Assembly: GCF_900258035.1 (NCBI RefSeq)
Contig: NZ_OGTP01000009.1
Location: 160,165-224,164 of the forward strand
Direction: 5' to 3'
From: Caballeronia novacaledonica
Lineage (GTDB): Bacteria > Pseudomonadota > Gammaproteobacteria > Burkholderiales > Burkholderiaceae
DNA: 64,000 nt
Both the position numbers and the translations under genes were made by a program. The first letter of the stretch is position 1. The number at the start of each line of letters is the position of its first letter. This document shows positions 35,583 through 44,474 of this stretch, in pieces. The notes beneath the pieces were generated by a model that saw only the letters and a program-made list of their open reading frames with translations, had not been told where the DNA came from and made no database searches.

Positions 35583-38504
35583 TTATTTTCCTGAAGAAGT
35601 CGTGGCGAGGTTGAGCAGTTCGAGCTGCTGCGTGTTGAAGCGCGAATAGTCCTTCTGCCATTGCGACGGCTGCTCCACCGGCATGACCTGCACCGCCGTC
35701 ACCTTGTACTCGGGACAGTTCGTCGCCCAGTCGGAAGAGTCCGTCGTGATGACGTTCGCGCCCGATTCCGGGAAGTGGAACGTCGTATAGACGACGCCCG
35801 GCTGCATGCGCTCGGAGATCTTCGCGCGCAACACCGTCTGCCCGGCGCGCGACTCGATGCCGACCCAGTCGTCCATCTTGATGCCGCGATCTTCCGCGTC
35901 CACCGGATGAATCTCCAGGCGGTCCTCGTCGTGCCATTGCGAGTTCTCGGTGCGCCGCGTCTGCGCGCCGACGTTGTATTGCGACAGGATGCGCCCCGTC
36001 GTGAGCAGCAGCGGATATTTGCGCGTGACTTTCTCCGGCGTCGCGATGAACTTCGTGATGACGAAGCGTCCCTTGCCGCGCACGAATTCGTCGATGTGCA
36101 TTGTCGGCGTGCCGTCCGGCGCCTTCTCGTTGCACGGCCACTGAATGCTGCCGAGCGCGTCGAGCCGCTCGTACGAGACACCGTGGAACGTCGGCGTGAG
36201 GCGCGCGATCTCGTCCATGATCTCCGACGGGTTGGCGTAGTTCATCTCGTAGCCAAGCGCGCGGGAGAGTTTGATCGTCACTTCCCAGTCGGAATAACCG
36301 GGCAGCGGCGGCATCACCTTGCGCACGCGCGAGATGCGGCGCTCGGCGTTGGTGAAGGTGCCGTCCTTTTCGAGGAAGGTCGAACCGGGCAACAGCACGT
36401 GCGCATACTTCGCCGTTTCGTTCAGGAAGATGTCCTGCACGACGATGCATTCCATCGACGACAACGCGTCCGCCACGTGCTGCGTGTTCGGGTCCGACTG
36501 AACGATGTCCTCGCCCTGGCAGTAGAGGCCCATGAACGTGCCGTGCATCGCCGCGTCGAACATGTTCGGGATGCGCAGGCCCGGCTCCGGCTGGAGCTTC
36601 ACGTCCCACGCTTCTTCGAAGAGCGAGCGCGTCGCCGCGTCACTGATATGGCGATAGCCCGGCAGCTCGTGCGGGAACGAGCCCATGTCGCACGAGCCCT
36701 GCACGTTGTTCTGGCCGCGCAGCGGATTCACGCCGACGCCTTCGCGGCCGACGTTGCCCGTCGCCATCGCGAGATTCGCAATGCCCATCACGGTGGTCGA
36801 GCCTTGCGCGTGCTCGGTCACGCCGAGGCCGTAATAGATCGCGCCGTTGCCGCCCAGCGCGTAGGCGCGCGCGGCGTCGCGAACCTGCTGCGCGGGAACG
36901 CCGGTGATGGCTTCCATCGCTTCGGGCGAGTTCTCTTCCTTCGCGACGAAATCGCGCCACTGCCCGAAGGCGCGCGCCTCGCAGCGTTCGGCGATGAAAT
37001 CTTCCTTCAGCAAGCCTTCCGTGACGATCACGTGCGCGAGCGAGTTGACCATCGCGACGTTCGTGCCCGGCCGCAATTGCAGGTGATAGTCCGCCTTCAC
37101 GTGCGGCGTATCGACGATATCGATGCGGCGCGGATCGATCACGATCAGCTTCGCGCCTTCACGCACGCGACGCTTCAGACGCGAGCCGAAGACCGGATGG
37201 CCGTCGGTCGGATTCGCGCCCATCACGATGATCACGTCCGATTGCTCGACCGATGCGAACGTCTGCGTGCCCGCCGATTCGCCGAGCGTGGTCTTGAGGC
37301 CGTAGCCCGTCGGCGAATGGCACACGCGCGCGCAGGTATCGACGTTATTGTTGCCGAACGCCGCGCGCACGAGTTTCTGCACGAGATACGTTTCTTCGTT
37401 CGTGCAGCGCGACGACGTGATGCCGCCGATCGAATCGCGGCCGTACTTGTCCTGGATGCGGCGGAATTCGCTCGCCGCGTAGTTGATCGCTTCGTCCCAC
37501 GAAACTTCGCGCCACGGATCGGTGATCTTCGCGCGGATCATCGGCTTCTTGATGCGGTCCTTGTGCGTCGCGTAACCCCACGCGAAGCGGCCTTTCACGC
37601 ACGCGTGGCCTTCGTTCGCCTGGCCGTTCTTGTTCGGCGTCATGCGCACGACGGTGTTGCCCTTCATCTCCGCCTTCAGCGAGCAGCCGACGCCGCAATA
37701 CGCGCACGTGGTGATCGCCGAGTGTTCGGCCTGGCCGAGCATGATGACGCTCGTTTCCTGCAGCGTCGCGGTCGGGCATGCGGCGACGCACGCGCCGCAC
37801 GACACGCATTCCGATTCCATGAACGGCACGTTCTCGCTCGCGGCGACGCGCGATTCGAAGCCGCGTCCGGCGATCGTCAGCGCGAACGTGCCCTGCGTTT
37901 CCTCGCAGGCGCGCACGCACCGATTGCAGACGATGCACTTCGACGGATCGTAGGTGAAGTACGGATTCGACTCGTCCTTCTTGTCCTTCAGATGGTTCGC
38001 GCCTTCGTAGCCGTAGCGCACTTCACGCAAGCCGACGACGCCCGCCATGTCCTGCAATTCGCAATCGCCGTTGGCGGGGCAGGTGAGGCAGTCGAGCGGG
38101 TGATCGGAGATGTACAGCTCCATCACGTTTTTGCGGAGCGACTGCAGCTTGTCGCTTTGCGTGCGCACTTTCATGCCCGCTTCGACAGGCGTCGTGCACG
38201 ACGCCGGATAGCCGCGCTTGCCTTCGATCTCGACGAGGCACAGACGGCACGAGCCCCACGGCTCGAGCGAATCCGTCGCGCAGAGTTTCGGCACGTTGAC
38301 GCCGGCTTCGATGGCGGCGCGCATCACCGACGTGCCCGCGGGAACCGTCACGTTCTGGCCGTCGATTTCCAGCGTCACGTCGATATCGGCGTGGCGCAGC
38401 GGCGTGCCGTAGTCGGTTTCGTCGAGCGGGTCGCGGCGCTGCACCGACGCCGCGCTCTTGCACGCGCAGTTGCCGGAGCCGCAGCCGTTGATGGTGTTGG
38501 ACAT
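35583..38504 (-). CDS. fdsA: NAD-dependent formate dehydrogenase, alpha subunit (molybdopterin)
   Basis: This is the catalytic subunit that oxidises formate to CO2, 973 aa. In order it shows a ferredoxin-like [2Fe-2S] domain (LCATDSLEPWGSCRLCLVEI), a His-Cys [4Fe-4S] segment (HPLDCLTCPANGDCEL), two [4Fe-4S] motifs (CIVCNRCVRAC and CVSCGACVAAC) and the Fe-S motif CAYCGVGC of the FdhF-like part. The bis-MGD catalytic domain comes next. The active-site residue aligned with selenocysteine of E. coli FdhF is Cys395 in CARVCHSP, as expected for a Cys enzyme. The C-terminal MopB domain is complete. It lies 15 bp after fdsB. Confidence 0.96.
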   Translation of the reverse strand: MSNTINGCGSGNCACKSAASVQRRDPLDETDYGTPLRHADIDVTLEIDGQNVTVPAGTSVMRAAIEAGVNVPKLCATDSLEPWGSCRLCLVEIEGKRGYPASCTTPVEAGMKVRTQSDKLQSLRKNVMELYISDHPLDCLTCPANGDCELQDMAGVVGLREVRYGYEGANHLKDKKDESNPYFTYDPSKCIVCNRCVRACEETQGTFALTIAGRGFESRVAASENVPFMESECVSCGACVAACPTATLQETSVIMLGQAEHSAITTCAYCGVGCSLKAEMKGNTVVRMTPNKNGQANEGHACVKGRFAWGYATHKDRIKKPMIRAKITDPWREVSWDEAINYAASEFRRIQDKYGRDSIGGITSSRCTNEETYLVQKLVRAAFGNNNVDTCARVCHSPTGYGLKTTLGESAGTQTFASVEQSDVIIVMGANPTDGHPVFGSRLKRRVREGAKLIVIDPRRIDIVDTPHVKADYHLQLRPGTNVAMVNSLAHVIVTEGLLKEDFIAERCEARAFGQWRDFVAKEENSPEAMEAITGVPAQQVRDAARAYALGGNGAIYYGLGVTEHAQGSTTVMGIANLAMATGNVGREGVGVNPLRGQNNVQGSCDMGSFPHELPGYRHISDAATRSLFEEAWDVKLQPEPGLRIPNMFDAAMHGTFMGLYCQGEDIVQSDPNTQHVADALSSMECIVVQDIFLNETAKYAHVLLPGSTFLEKDGTFTNAERRISRVRKVMPPLPGYSDWEVTIKLSRALGYEMNYANPSEIMDEIARLTPTFHGVSYERLDALGSIQWPCNEKAPDGTPTMHIDEFVRGKGRFVITKFIATPEKVTRKYPLLLTTGRILSQYNVGAQTRRTENSQWHDEDRLEIHPVDAEDRGIKMDDWVGIESRAGQTVLRAKISERMQPGVVYTTFHFPESGANVITTDSSDWATNCPEYKVTAVQVMPVEQPSQWQKDYSRFNTQQLELLNLATTSSGK

Positions 38505-38519
38505 TGTCGTCTCCTTGTT

Positions 38520-40076
38520 CTATGCCGCTTTCTGTGCGGGCGTGCGGGGCAGCCCGAAGTCCTCGGGGAAGTGATCGAGCGCGGACATCACCGGGAACGG
38601 CGTCATGCCGCCCATCGCGCAGAGCGAGCCGGACACCATCGTGTCGCACAACTCGCGCAGGAGCGTGATCTGCTTCACCGACGTATCGCCTTCACGAATC
38701 TTCGCGATGACTTCCTCGCCGCGCGTCGAACCGATGCGGCACGGCGTGCACTTGCCGCACGATTCGAGCGCGCAGAAGTGCATCGCGTATTGCGCGAGTT
38801 CGGCGAGGTTCGACGTGTCGTCGTGAACGACGAGTCCGCCGTGTCCGACCACCGCGCCGACCTTCGCGTATTCCTCGTAATCGAGCGGAATGTCCCACTG
38901 GCTTTCCGGCAGATAAGTGCCGAGCGGTCCGCCCACTTGCACCGCGCGCGCCGGACGGCCGCTCGCGGTGCCGTCGCCGTAGGTGTAGAGCAGTTCGCGC
39001 AGCGTCACGCCGAACGCCAGTTCGACGAGCCCGCCTTGCTTCACGTTGCCCGCGATCTGGAAGGGCAGCGTGCCGCGCGAACGGCCCATGCCGAAGTCGC
39101 GATAGAAGGCCGCGCCCTTCGCGAAGATGATCGGCACGGTCGCGAGCGTGATGACGTTGTTGATGACCGTGGGCTTGCCGTACAGGCCCGTGAGCGCCGG
39201 CACCGGCGGCTTCGCGCGCACGATGCCGCGCTTGCCTTCGAGCGATTCGAGCAGCGCGGTTTCCTCGCCGCACACGTACGCGCCCGCGCCCTTGGCGACA
39301 TACAGCTCGAACGCATGCGACGTGCCGAGCACGCTCGCGCCGAGCCAGCCTGCATCGCGCGCCTTGTCGATCGCCCGGTTCAGCGTCGCGATCGAATGCG
39401 GATACTCGCTGCGCACGTAGATGTAGCCCTTCGTCGCACCGACCGCCACGCCCGCGATGATCATGCCTTCGATCAGCATGTACGGATCGCTTTCCATGAC
39501 GAGACGGTCGGAGAACGTGCCGGAATCGCCTTCGTCCGCGTTGCAGACGATGTACTTCTGATCCGCGTACGCGCCGCGCACCGTCTTCCACTTGATGCCC
39601 GCGGGAAACGCCGCGCCGCCGCGTCCGCGCAGGCCGGAATCGAGCAGCGCCTGGCAGACGGCGTCGCCGTTCATGTCGAGCACGTTGCGCAAGCCCTGAA
39701 GGCCGCCGAGCGCGGTGTAATCGTCGATGGACAACGGGTCCGTGATGCCGATGCGCGCGAACGTCAGGCGCTGCTGGTTCTTGAGGTAAGGAATCTCGTC
39801 GACGACGCCGACGTTCCGCTCGTGCGCCTTGCCTTCATGAAAACCGGCATCGAAGAGGGCGGGGACATCGTCGGGCTCGACGTTCGAATAGCCGATGCGC
39901 CCGTCCGCCGTCTCGACTTCGACGAGCGGTTCGAGATAGAAGAGCCCGCGCGAACCGTTGCGCACGAGTTGCACGTCGATGCCGCGCTTGTGCGCTTCGC
40001 TCGCGATGGCTTCGGCCACGGCTTGCGCGCCCAGCGCGAGCGCGGCGGAATCGATGGGAACGTAAATTCGCGTCAT
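38520..40076 (-). CDS. fdsB: NAD-dependent formate dehydrogenase, beta subunit (FMN/NADH)
   Basis: This is the diaphorase subunit that passes electrons to NAD+, 518 aa. A NuoE-like N-terminal region of about 110 residues comes first. The NuoF-like part follows, with the FMN/NADH site GLRGRGGAAFPAGIKW and YIVCNADEGDSGTF, GAGAYVCGEETALLESLEG, and the [4Fe-4S] motif ESCGKCTPCRIG with a distant cysteine further on. The start at 40076 overlaps the fdsG stop by 4 bp. Longer in-frame starts would cover most of fdsG and are rejected. Confidence 0.95.
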   Translation of the reverse strand: MTRIYVPIDSAALALGAQAVAEAIASEAHKRGIDVQLVRNGSRGLFYLEPLVEVETADGRIGYSNVEPDDVPALFDAGFHEGKAHERNVGVVDEIPYLKNQQRLTFARIGITDPLSIDDYTALGGLQGLRNVLDMNGDAVCQALLDSGLRGRGGAAFPAGIKWKTVRGAYADQKYIVCNADEGDSGTFSDRLVMESDPYMLIEGMIIAGVAVGATKGYIYVRSEYPHSIATLNRAIDKARDAGWLGASVLGTSHAFELYVAKGAGAYVCGEETALLESLEGKRGIVRAKPPVPALTGLYGKPTVINNVITLATVPIIFAKGAAFYRDFGMGRSRGTLPFQIAGNVKQGGLVELAFGVTLRELLYTYGDGTASGRPARAVQVGGPLGTYLPESQWDIPLDYEEYAKVGAVVGHGGLVVHDDTSNLAELAQYAMHFCALESCGKCTPCRIGSTRGEEVIAKIREGDTSVKQITLLRELCDTMVSGSLCAMGGMTPFPVMSALDHFPEDFGLPRTPAQKAA

Positions 40077-40561
40077 GCCGTCACCTCCGCGACTTTCGTT
40101 TGCGCCGCGGCGTACAGGCGGTCGAATTTTGCCGGCGTCACGCGCGCGTGCAGTTCGCCGTTGATCATCATCGACGGAGACAGCGCGCATTGGCCGAGGC
40201 AAAACACCGATTCGAGTTCGGTGTCTTCGGCGTGACCGCTGTCGAAACGGCAACCCGTATGCCCTTCGATGTGGTCCTTCAGCGCTTCCGTGCCCATGCT
40301 GCGGCACGCTTCCGCGCGGCAAAGCTGCACGGTCACGCGCGCCGGCGGGGCGGAACGGAAGTGATGGTAATAGGTGATGACTCCGTGGACTTCGGCGCGC
40401 GACAGCGAGAGCGCTTGCGCAAGCGGCGCGACGGCCGTGTCCGGCACATAGCCGACTTCGTCCTGGATGGCATGAAGAATGGTCATCAGTGTCGCGCCTT
40501 GTACCGCGTGGCGGCGCACGACTTCAGCGGATGCAGCGGCGGAAAGCTGCGGATGGGTCAT
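40073..40561 (-). CDS. fdsG: NAD-dependent formate dehydrogenase, gamma subunit ([2Fe-2S])
   Basis: This is a NuoE-like thioredoxin-fold [2Fe-2S] subunit, 162 aa, first gene of the fds operon. Ligand cysteines are seen in VQLCRAEACRSMG and VFCLGQCALSPS, and LHAIQDEVGYVPD is the usual N-terminal motif. GGAGGAG lies four bases before the ATG, a very strong ribosome-binding site. The upstream region of 128 bp is shared with the divergent regulator at 40690 and carries a palindrome and a promoter. Confidence 0.95.
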   Translation of the reverse strand: MTHPQLSAAASAEVVRRHAVQGATLMTILHAIQDEVGYVPDTAVAPLAQALSLSRAEVHGVITYYHHFRSAPPARVTVQLCRAEACRSMGTEALKDHIEGHTGCRFDSGHAEDTELESVFCLGQCALSPSMMINGELHARVTPAKFDRLYAAAQTKVAEVTA

Positions 40562-40582
40562 GGGGCTCCTCCAACGCTCGGC

Positions 40583-40640
40583 ATATGTTTTGTTGGCACA
40601 TATTTGAATCGATATAATTGAGGGTGCCGAGCCTGTACAA
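40583..40640 (-). promoter_or_regulatory. fdsG promoter and dyad operator in the divergent region
   Basis: On the minus strand TTGTAC (40635-40640) and TATATC (40611-40616) are 18 bp apart. Just downstream, at 40583-40603, lies ATATG-N11-CATAT, a perfect 5 bp dyad with the T-N11-A spacing seen for LysR-type regulators. It would sit at the transcription start and in the leader of fdsG, where a bound protein could repress. Binding by the adjacent regulator is inferred. Confidence 0.5.
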
Positions 40641-40689
40641 GAACAATAGGCGTCGTGATATATCTTGGCAATAGGAAGGGAGAGTGCAT

Positions 40690-41760
40690 ATGGTGGACGT
40701 CGAATGCCGGGCCGAGCTGGTCTTGCGCGACGCCGATGGCCGGGAAACCAGTCTCAGCGCGGTTGTGCCGCTTTTACAGCTCGTCGCGCAGACGGGCAGC
40801 ATCGCGAACGCCGCGAGCGCTAAGGGTTTGTCCTATCGGCACGCGTGGGGTTTGTTGCGCGAAATCGAAGCGCGGCTTGGTGGCGCGCTGATCACGAAAT
40901 CGCGCGGGCGCGGGTCGGTGCTCTCGGAACTGGGCGAGTCGGTTCTGCGTGCGCAGCGGGTTTGCGGCGAACGGCTCGAAGCGCCGTTGCAGGCGGTGGC
41001 GAACGACGTCGCCGTGGAATTGAACCGGCGCCTCGCGGGCGGCATCACGCAAGTGCGGATTCACGCGTCGCATGGATACGCCGTCGCGACGCTCGTGCGC
41101 GCGCTTGGCGATCAGCGCGTGCCGGTGGACATCAAGTATCGGGAGAGCGCCGAAGCGGTGAGTGCGCTTGCGCGCGGCGAGTGCGAACTGGCGGGTTTCC
41201 ACCTGCCGATCGGCGAATTCCGTTCGACTTGCGCGGAGATTTATCGGCCGTTTCTGGACCGGAACAAACATCAGCTCATTCGGCTGACGCGGCGCACGCA
41301 GGGTCTCTTTCTGCCCAAGGGCAATCCGAAGCATATCGCCGGCTTGCGCGATCTCGCACGCAGTGACGTGCGCTTCGTCAATCGCCAGCCGGGCTCGGGC
41401 ACGCGCATGTTGCTCGATTTGTCGTTGCGTCGCGTGGGTGTCGATCCGGATCAGATCAATGGCTATGCAACGACCGAACTCACGCATTCGGCGATCGCCG
41501 CATTCGTCGCGAGCGGCATGGCCGATCTCGGCTTCGGCGTGCAGCCGGCGGCGCAGCACTTCGCACTCGATTTCATCCCGATCATCGACGAGGACTACTT
41601 CTTCGCGTGCGAACGCGCGCGGCTCGGCGAGGCGCGGCTTGCGTCCGTGTTGCGCATCTTGCGCAGCGCGGGCTTCACGGACAGCGTCGCGCATCTGGAA
41701 GGCTATGATCCGGCGCGCTGCGGCTCGCTTGTCGATATCGACGAAGGCTTGCGCGGTTGA
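40690..41760 (+). CDS. HTH regulator with PBP-like ligand domain, divergent from fds operon
   Basis: This protein has 356 aa. The N-terminal 100 residues are a LysR/ModE-like winged HTH (LLQLVAQTGSIANAASAKGLSYRHAWGLLREIEARLGGALI). The rest is a periplasmic-binding-protein-like domain of the type related to molybdate-binding proteins (PBP_like), with FVNRQPGSGTRMLLD and MADLGFGVQPAA. The start at 40690 has GGAAGGGAG seven bases before it; an in-frame GTG at 40684 is too close to that site. It is divergent from fdsGBAD and therefore a good candidate for its regulator, comparable to FdsR of Cupriavidus. The ligand might be formate, molybdate or a cofactor precursor. Confidence 0.85.
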   Translation: MVDVECRAELVLRDADGRETSLSAVVPLLQLVAQTGSIANAASAKGLSYRHAWGLLREIEARLGGALITKSRGRGSVLSELGESVLRAQRVCGERLEAPLQAVANDVAVELNRRLAGGITQVRIHASHGYAVATLVRALGDQRVPVDIKYRESAEAVSALARGECELAGFHLPIGEFRSTCAEIYRPFLDRNKHQLIRLTRRTQGLFLPKGNPKHIAGLRDLARSDVRFVNRQPGSGTRMLLDLSLRRVGVDPDQINGYATTELTHSAIAAFVASGMADLGFGVQPAAQHFALDFIPIIDEDYFFACERARLGEARLASVLRILRSAGFTDSVAHLEGYDPARCGSLVDIDEGLRG

Positions 41761-41888
41761 TATCGGAAACGCGCGGTAAGAGAGCGGGGCGGACGTAAAA
41801 ACTGCCGTCGAGGGCGAATTGGGTTAACCTAACGCTTTGCTGTCGACTTAACTGCTCTGAGCGCGATCTCTTCGCGCGATATACCGCC

Positions 41889-42158
41889 ATGAAACTCTCG
41901 TTGCTCGCTTGTTCTTCCGCCGCGCTCATCGCCGGCGCGACATATCTGGTTCCGGTCGCCTTTGCTCAGAATTCGCCGGGCTTGCCGGGCGGCGTGCTGC
42001 AAGACCAGTTCCGCTTCAACGCGCATCCGCAGATGCAGTTCGCGGCCTCCGCGCCGTCGGACAAATATCAGCAAGGCAAATCGGCGATGCGACGCCGTGG
42101 CGACGACGGCGATCCGAACGGCTGCAATCTGAAGTGCCCGAAGGACGGGTCGAACTAA
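41889..42158 (+). CDS. Small exported hypothetical protein
   Basis: I do not recognise this 89 aa protein. The N-terminus MKLSLLACSSAALIAGATYL is a clear signal peptide, with cleavage likely after AFA (residue 26). The mature part (about 63 aa) is hydrophilic: it begins QNSPGLPGGVLQDQFRFNAH and ends DGDPNGCNLKCPKDGSN with two cysteines four residues apart, which could form a disulphide or bind a ligand. GC content and codon use look like those of neighbours. It stands alone between the fds regulator and a possible sRNA. Confidence 0.65.
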   Translation: MKLSLLACSSAALIAGATYLVPVAFAQNSPGLPGGVLQDQFRFNAHPQMQFAASAPSDKYQQGKSAMRRRGDDGDPNGCNLKCPKDGSN

Positions 42159-42274
42159 GTGCCTTTGTGGAACTGAGCGAGATTTCTCACGCTTGAATCG
42201 GTTGTTAACTGACGCAAGGCAACCGTATTCGGACCGGTCTGATTCGGCCGATGTGTATCGCCGCTTATTCTCTC

Positions 42275-42349
42275 TGGCGTAGCAAAGGTTGTCTCTGTCC
42301 TTGCTACGTCTCTCAAGGATGTTTACCCCGCCTCGCGCGGGGTTTTTTT
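42275..42349 (+). ncRNA. Candidate small RNA ending in a strong terminator
   Basis: About 75 nt can be drawn as a stem of GTAGCAAAGG (42279-42288) with CCTTGCTAC (42299-42307). A single-stranded stretch (GTCTCTCAAGGATG) and a terminator hairpin CCCCGC/GCGGGG (42326-42342) with seven T follow. This is the typical shape of an Hfq-dependent sRNA. It could equally be only the 3' end of the message for the small exported protein at 41889-42158. No convincing own promoter was found. Confidence 0.4.
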
Positions 42350-42383
42350 CTTTTTGCCTCTTTTTGCCGCTTTCGCGGACAAG

Positions 42384-42416
42384 AAAAAACCCGCGATGCC
42401 TGCGCGATCGCGGGTT
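42384..42416 (-). terminator. Terminator of tmRNA gene
   Basis: On the minus strand, a 10 bp stem (AACCCGCGAT with ATCGCGGGTT) is followed by TTTTTC, 15 bp beyond the CCA end of tmRNA. Confidence 0.85.
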
Positions 42417-42430
42417 CTTAGCGGGTGTTC

Positions 42431-42788
42431 TGGTGGAGGCGGCGGGAATCGAACCCGCGTCCAGAAGCGCTCTACGAACAGTTCTACATACTTAGTTCTG
42501 TCTTTTGATTTAACCGCAACGACGCGGACGAACACGCTTCGTTACAGCGATTCACTAATTTTTCGACCTTGGCGTCGTGACGCCGCAAAGGCTTATCTGA
42601 CGTATATGACCTCTCGTGGCATTGCTACCCTAACCCGTCAGCGAATTAGTGAGAGGACGGCGGCCCTTAGGCTGCCAGTGCGAACGTATCGTCGTTTGCA
42701 GTTACGATTTTCCCATTGATTAACGAGGTGACGGGTCCTCGGTATGCCCTGACCGCTTCACAACCCCTGTCGAAACCAGGTCGCCCCC
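42431..42788 (-). ncRNA. ssrA: Transfer-messenger RNA
   Basis: This is tmRNA, which rescues stalled ribosomes by trans-translation. The 5' end GGGGGCGACCTGGTTTCGAC and the 3' end with GGTTCGATTCCCGCC and CGCCTCCACCA pair as the tRNA-like acceptor stem; CCA is encoded. The total is 358 nt. The resume codon GCA and the tag frame lie at 42699-42667. A terminator follows. Neighbour gph lies upstream on the same strand, as in other Burkholderiaceae. Confidence 0.96.
42667..42699 (-). other. ssrA: tmRNA proteolysis-tag reading frame
   Basis: The frame GCA AAC GAC GAT ACG TTC... reads ANDDTFALAA followed by TAA. It ends in the ALAA degron recognised by ClpXP-type proteases. Confidence 0.95.
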
Positions 42789-42866
42789 AAGCGAACAAAG
42801 ATTATCCCACGAAACGCGATATGAGGCGAACGGCGCCTTTTTCAAGCGATGAGTTCGCCTCGCAAC

Positions 42867-43631
42867 TCACGCGATGTCGCGCAACAACTGCTGAAGTTCT
42901 TCCGGCGAATCGACCACGTGGTTGGCGTGCCAGCGGCGCGGCGGAATGTCGTCGCCGCAATAGCCGTACGCGGCCGCCACGGTGATCATGCCCGCCGCGA
43001 ACCCGGCCTGCACGTCGCGCAGATCGTCGCCGACATAAACGATGCGTTCCGGCGCGACATCCAGCAATTCCGCCGCGTGCAGGAGCGGCGCGGGATGCGG
43101 CTTCGAATGCGGCGTGGTGTCGCCGCAGACAAGGCAGCCGGCGCGCGTGTCGAGTCCCAGCAAGCCGACGAGCGGCGCGGCGAACCGCGTCACCTTGTTC
43201 GTGACGATACCCCAGCGCACGCCGCGCGCATCGAGTTGATCGAGTATCTCCGCAATGCCCGGAAAGAGCGTCGTTTCGATGCACAGATCGGCCTCGTAGT
43301 TCGCGAGGAATTCGTCGCGCATCGCCGCGAAGTCGTGATGCTCCGGCCCGATCTCGAACGCGCCGCCGAGCAATCCGCGCGCGCCTCCCGACGCAAAGGG
43401 CCGCAGCGTTTCGAGCGGCCGCATTTCGAGGCCGCGATCGTGCCGCATCTTGTTCACCGCGGCGACGAGATCGGGCGCGGTATCGGCGATGGTGCCGTCG
43501 AGGTCGAACAGCACGGCCTGGCACAACGCGAGACCATCGCCCTCGGCGAGGCGTTGGGGCAGGGGATTCGTTTCTTCCGGCAGGGGCTTGATATCGATGG
43601 TGCCCGTGGACAAAGGATCGTCGTTAATCAT
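42867..43631 (-). CDS. gph: Phosphoglycolate phosphatase
   Basis: This is a HAD-superfamily phosphatase, 254 aa, that removes phosphate from 2-phosphoglycolate formed in DNA repair and oxygenation reactions. The nucleophile motif is FDLDGTIADT, motif II is VTNK and the C-terminal motif is YVGDDLRD. The first 35 residues are an extra hydrophilic stretch; an internal start closer to the HAD core is possible. Its start is 4 bp after the ubiG stop, so the pair is coupled, as in many proteobacteria. Confidence 0.92.
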   Translation of the reverse strand: MINDDPLSTGTIDIKPLPEETNPLPQRLAEGDGLALCQAVLFDLDGTIADTAPDLVAAVNKMRHDRGLEMRPLETLRPFASGGARGLLGGAFEIGPEHHDFAAMRDEFLANYEADLCIETTLFPGIAEILDQLDARGVRWGIVTNKVTRFAAPLVGLLGLDTRAGCLVCGDTTPHSKPHPAPLLHAAELLDVAPERIVYVGDDLRDVQAGFAAGMITVAAAYGYCGDDIPPRRWHANHVVDSPEELQQLLRDIA

Positions 43632-43635
43632 GGCG

Positions 43636-44334
43636 TCAGGCTTCGCGGCGGCAAGCCATCATGTAGTTGATGCTGGTGTCGTTCGACAGGCCGAAATGCT
43701 TGGAGATCGGCCGATACGTGATGCCCTTGATGTCGACCGTCAGAAGCGAGGTCGCACGCGCGAACGTGGCCAGCTCGGACGGCTTGATGAAGCGTGCGTA
43801 GTCGTGCGTGCCGCGCGGCAGCATGCGCGCGATGTATTCCGCGCCGATGACGGCGAACAGATACGCCTTCGGGTTGCGATTCAGCGTCGAGAAGAACACC
43901 CAGCCGCCCGGCTTCACGAGCGAAGCACACGCGGCGACGATGCCCGCGGGATTCGGCACGTGCTCGAGCATCTCCATGCAGGTGACGACATCGTACGAAC
44001 CGGGCTCGCGCGCGGCGAGCGCTTCCGCCGAGATCTCTTCGTACGCGACTTCGACACCGCTTTCGAGACTATGCAGATCGGCGACGCCCAGCGCGCTCGA
44101 CGACAAATCGATGCCCTTCACGGCTGCGCCGCGCGTGGCCATCGACTCGGACAGAATGCCGCCGCCGCAGCCGATGTCGAGAACACGCTTGCCCGTCAGA
44201 TGCGCATGCGCGTCGATCCAGTCGAGCCGTACCGGGTTCAGCTCGTGCAGCGGCTTGAACTCGGCATTCGGGTCCCACCAGCGATGCGCGAGCTCGCTGA
44301 ATTTCTGCAGTTCGTGGGGATCGACATTGGTCAT
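43636..44334 (-). CDS. ubiG: Ubiquinone biosynthesis O-methyltransferase
   Basis: UbiG methylates two hydroxyl groups on the ubiquinone ring, using S-adenosylmethionine. It has 232 aa, as usual. The SAM-binding motif is [13 protein letters not shown], followed by GIDLS and [13 protein letters not shown], and the characteristic start is [36 protein letters not shown]. It begins the ubiG-gph pair on the minus strand, upstream of tmRNA. Confidence 0.96.
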   Translation of the reverse strand: MTNVDPHELQKFSELAHRWWDPNAEFKPLHELNPVRLDWIDAHAHLTGKRVLDIGCGGGILSESMATRGAAVKGIDLSSSALGVADLHSLESGVEVAYEEISAEALAAREPGSYDVVTCMEMLEHVPNPAGIVAACASLVKPGGWVFFSTLNRNPKAYLFAVIGAEYIARMLPRGTHDYARFIKPSELATFARATSLLTVDIKGITYRPISKHFGLSNDTSINYMMACRREA

Positions 44335-44474
44335 GTTCGGAAGTGCCTTGTTTGAGTCGTGAATCGATTAGGACCGAGTATATAGGCGCCGCAATGGGCG
44401 GGCAAAAAGCGGAATGAATGAAGCCTACCTGAATCGGCGGCTCATTAAGGGAATGCGCAAAAGGCTCAGGGCAT

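Noticed and set aside
35661..40235. A 1524-codon open frame on the plus strand, opposite the formate dehydrogenase operon
   Set aside because: It is extremely rich in Arg, His, Ala and Val, has no domain, and mirrors the codon pattern of fdsA, fdsB and fdsG on the other strand. High-GC third-position bias creates such antisense frames.
42826..42846. An AGGCG-AACGG-CGCCT hairpin with five T, plus strand, upstream of tmRNA
   Set aside because: No plus-strand gene ends here, and for the minus-strand gph and tmRNA genes the T-run is on the wrong side. It may be chance or part of the leader.
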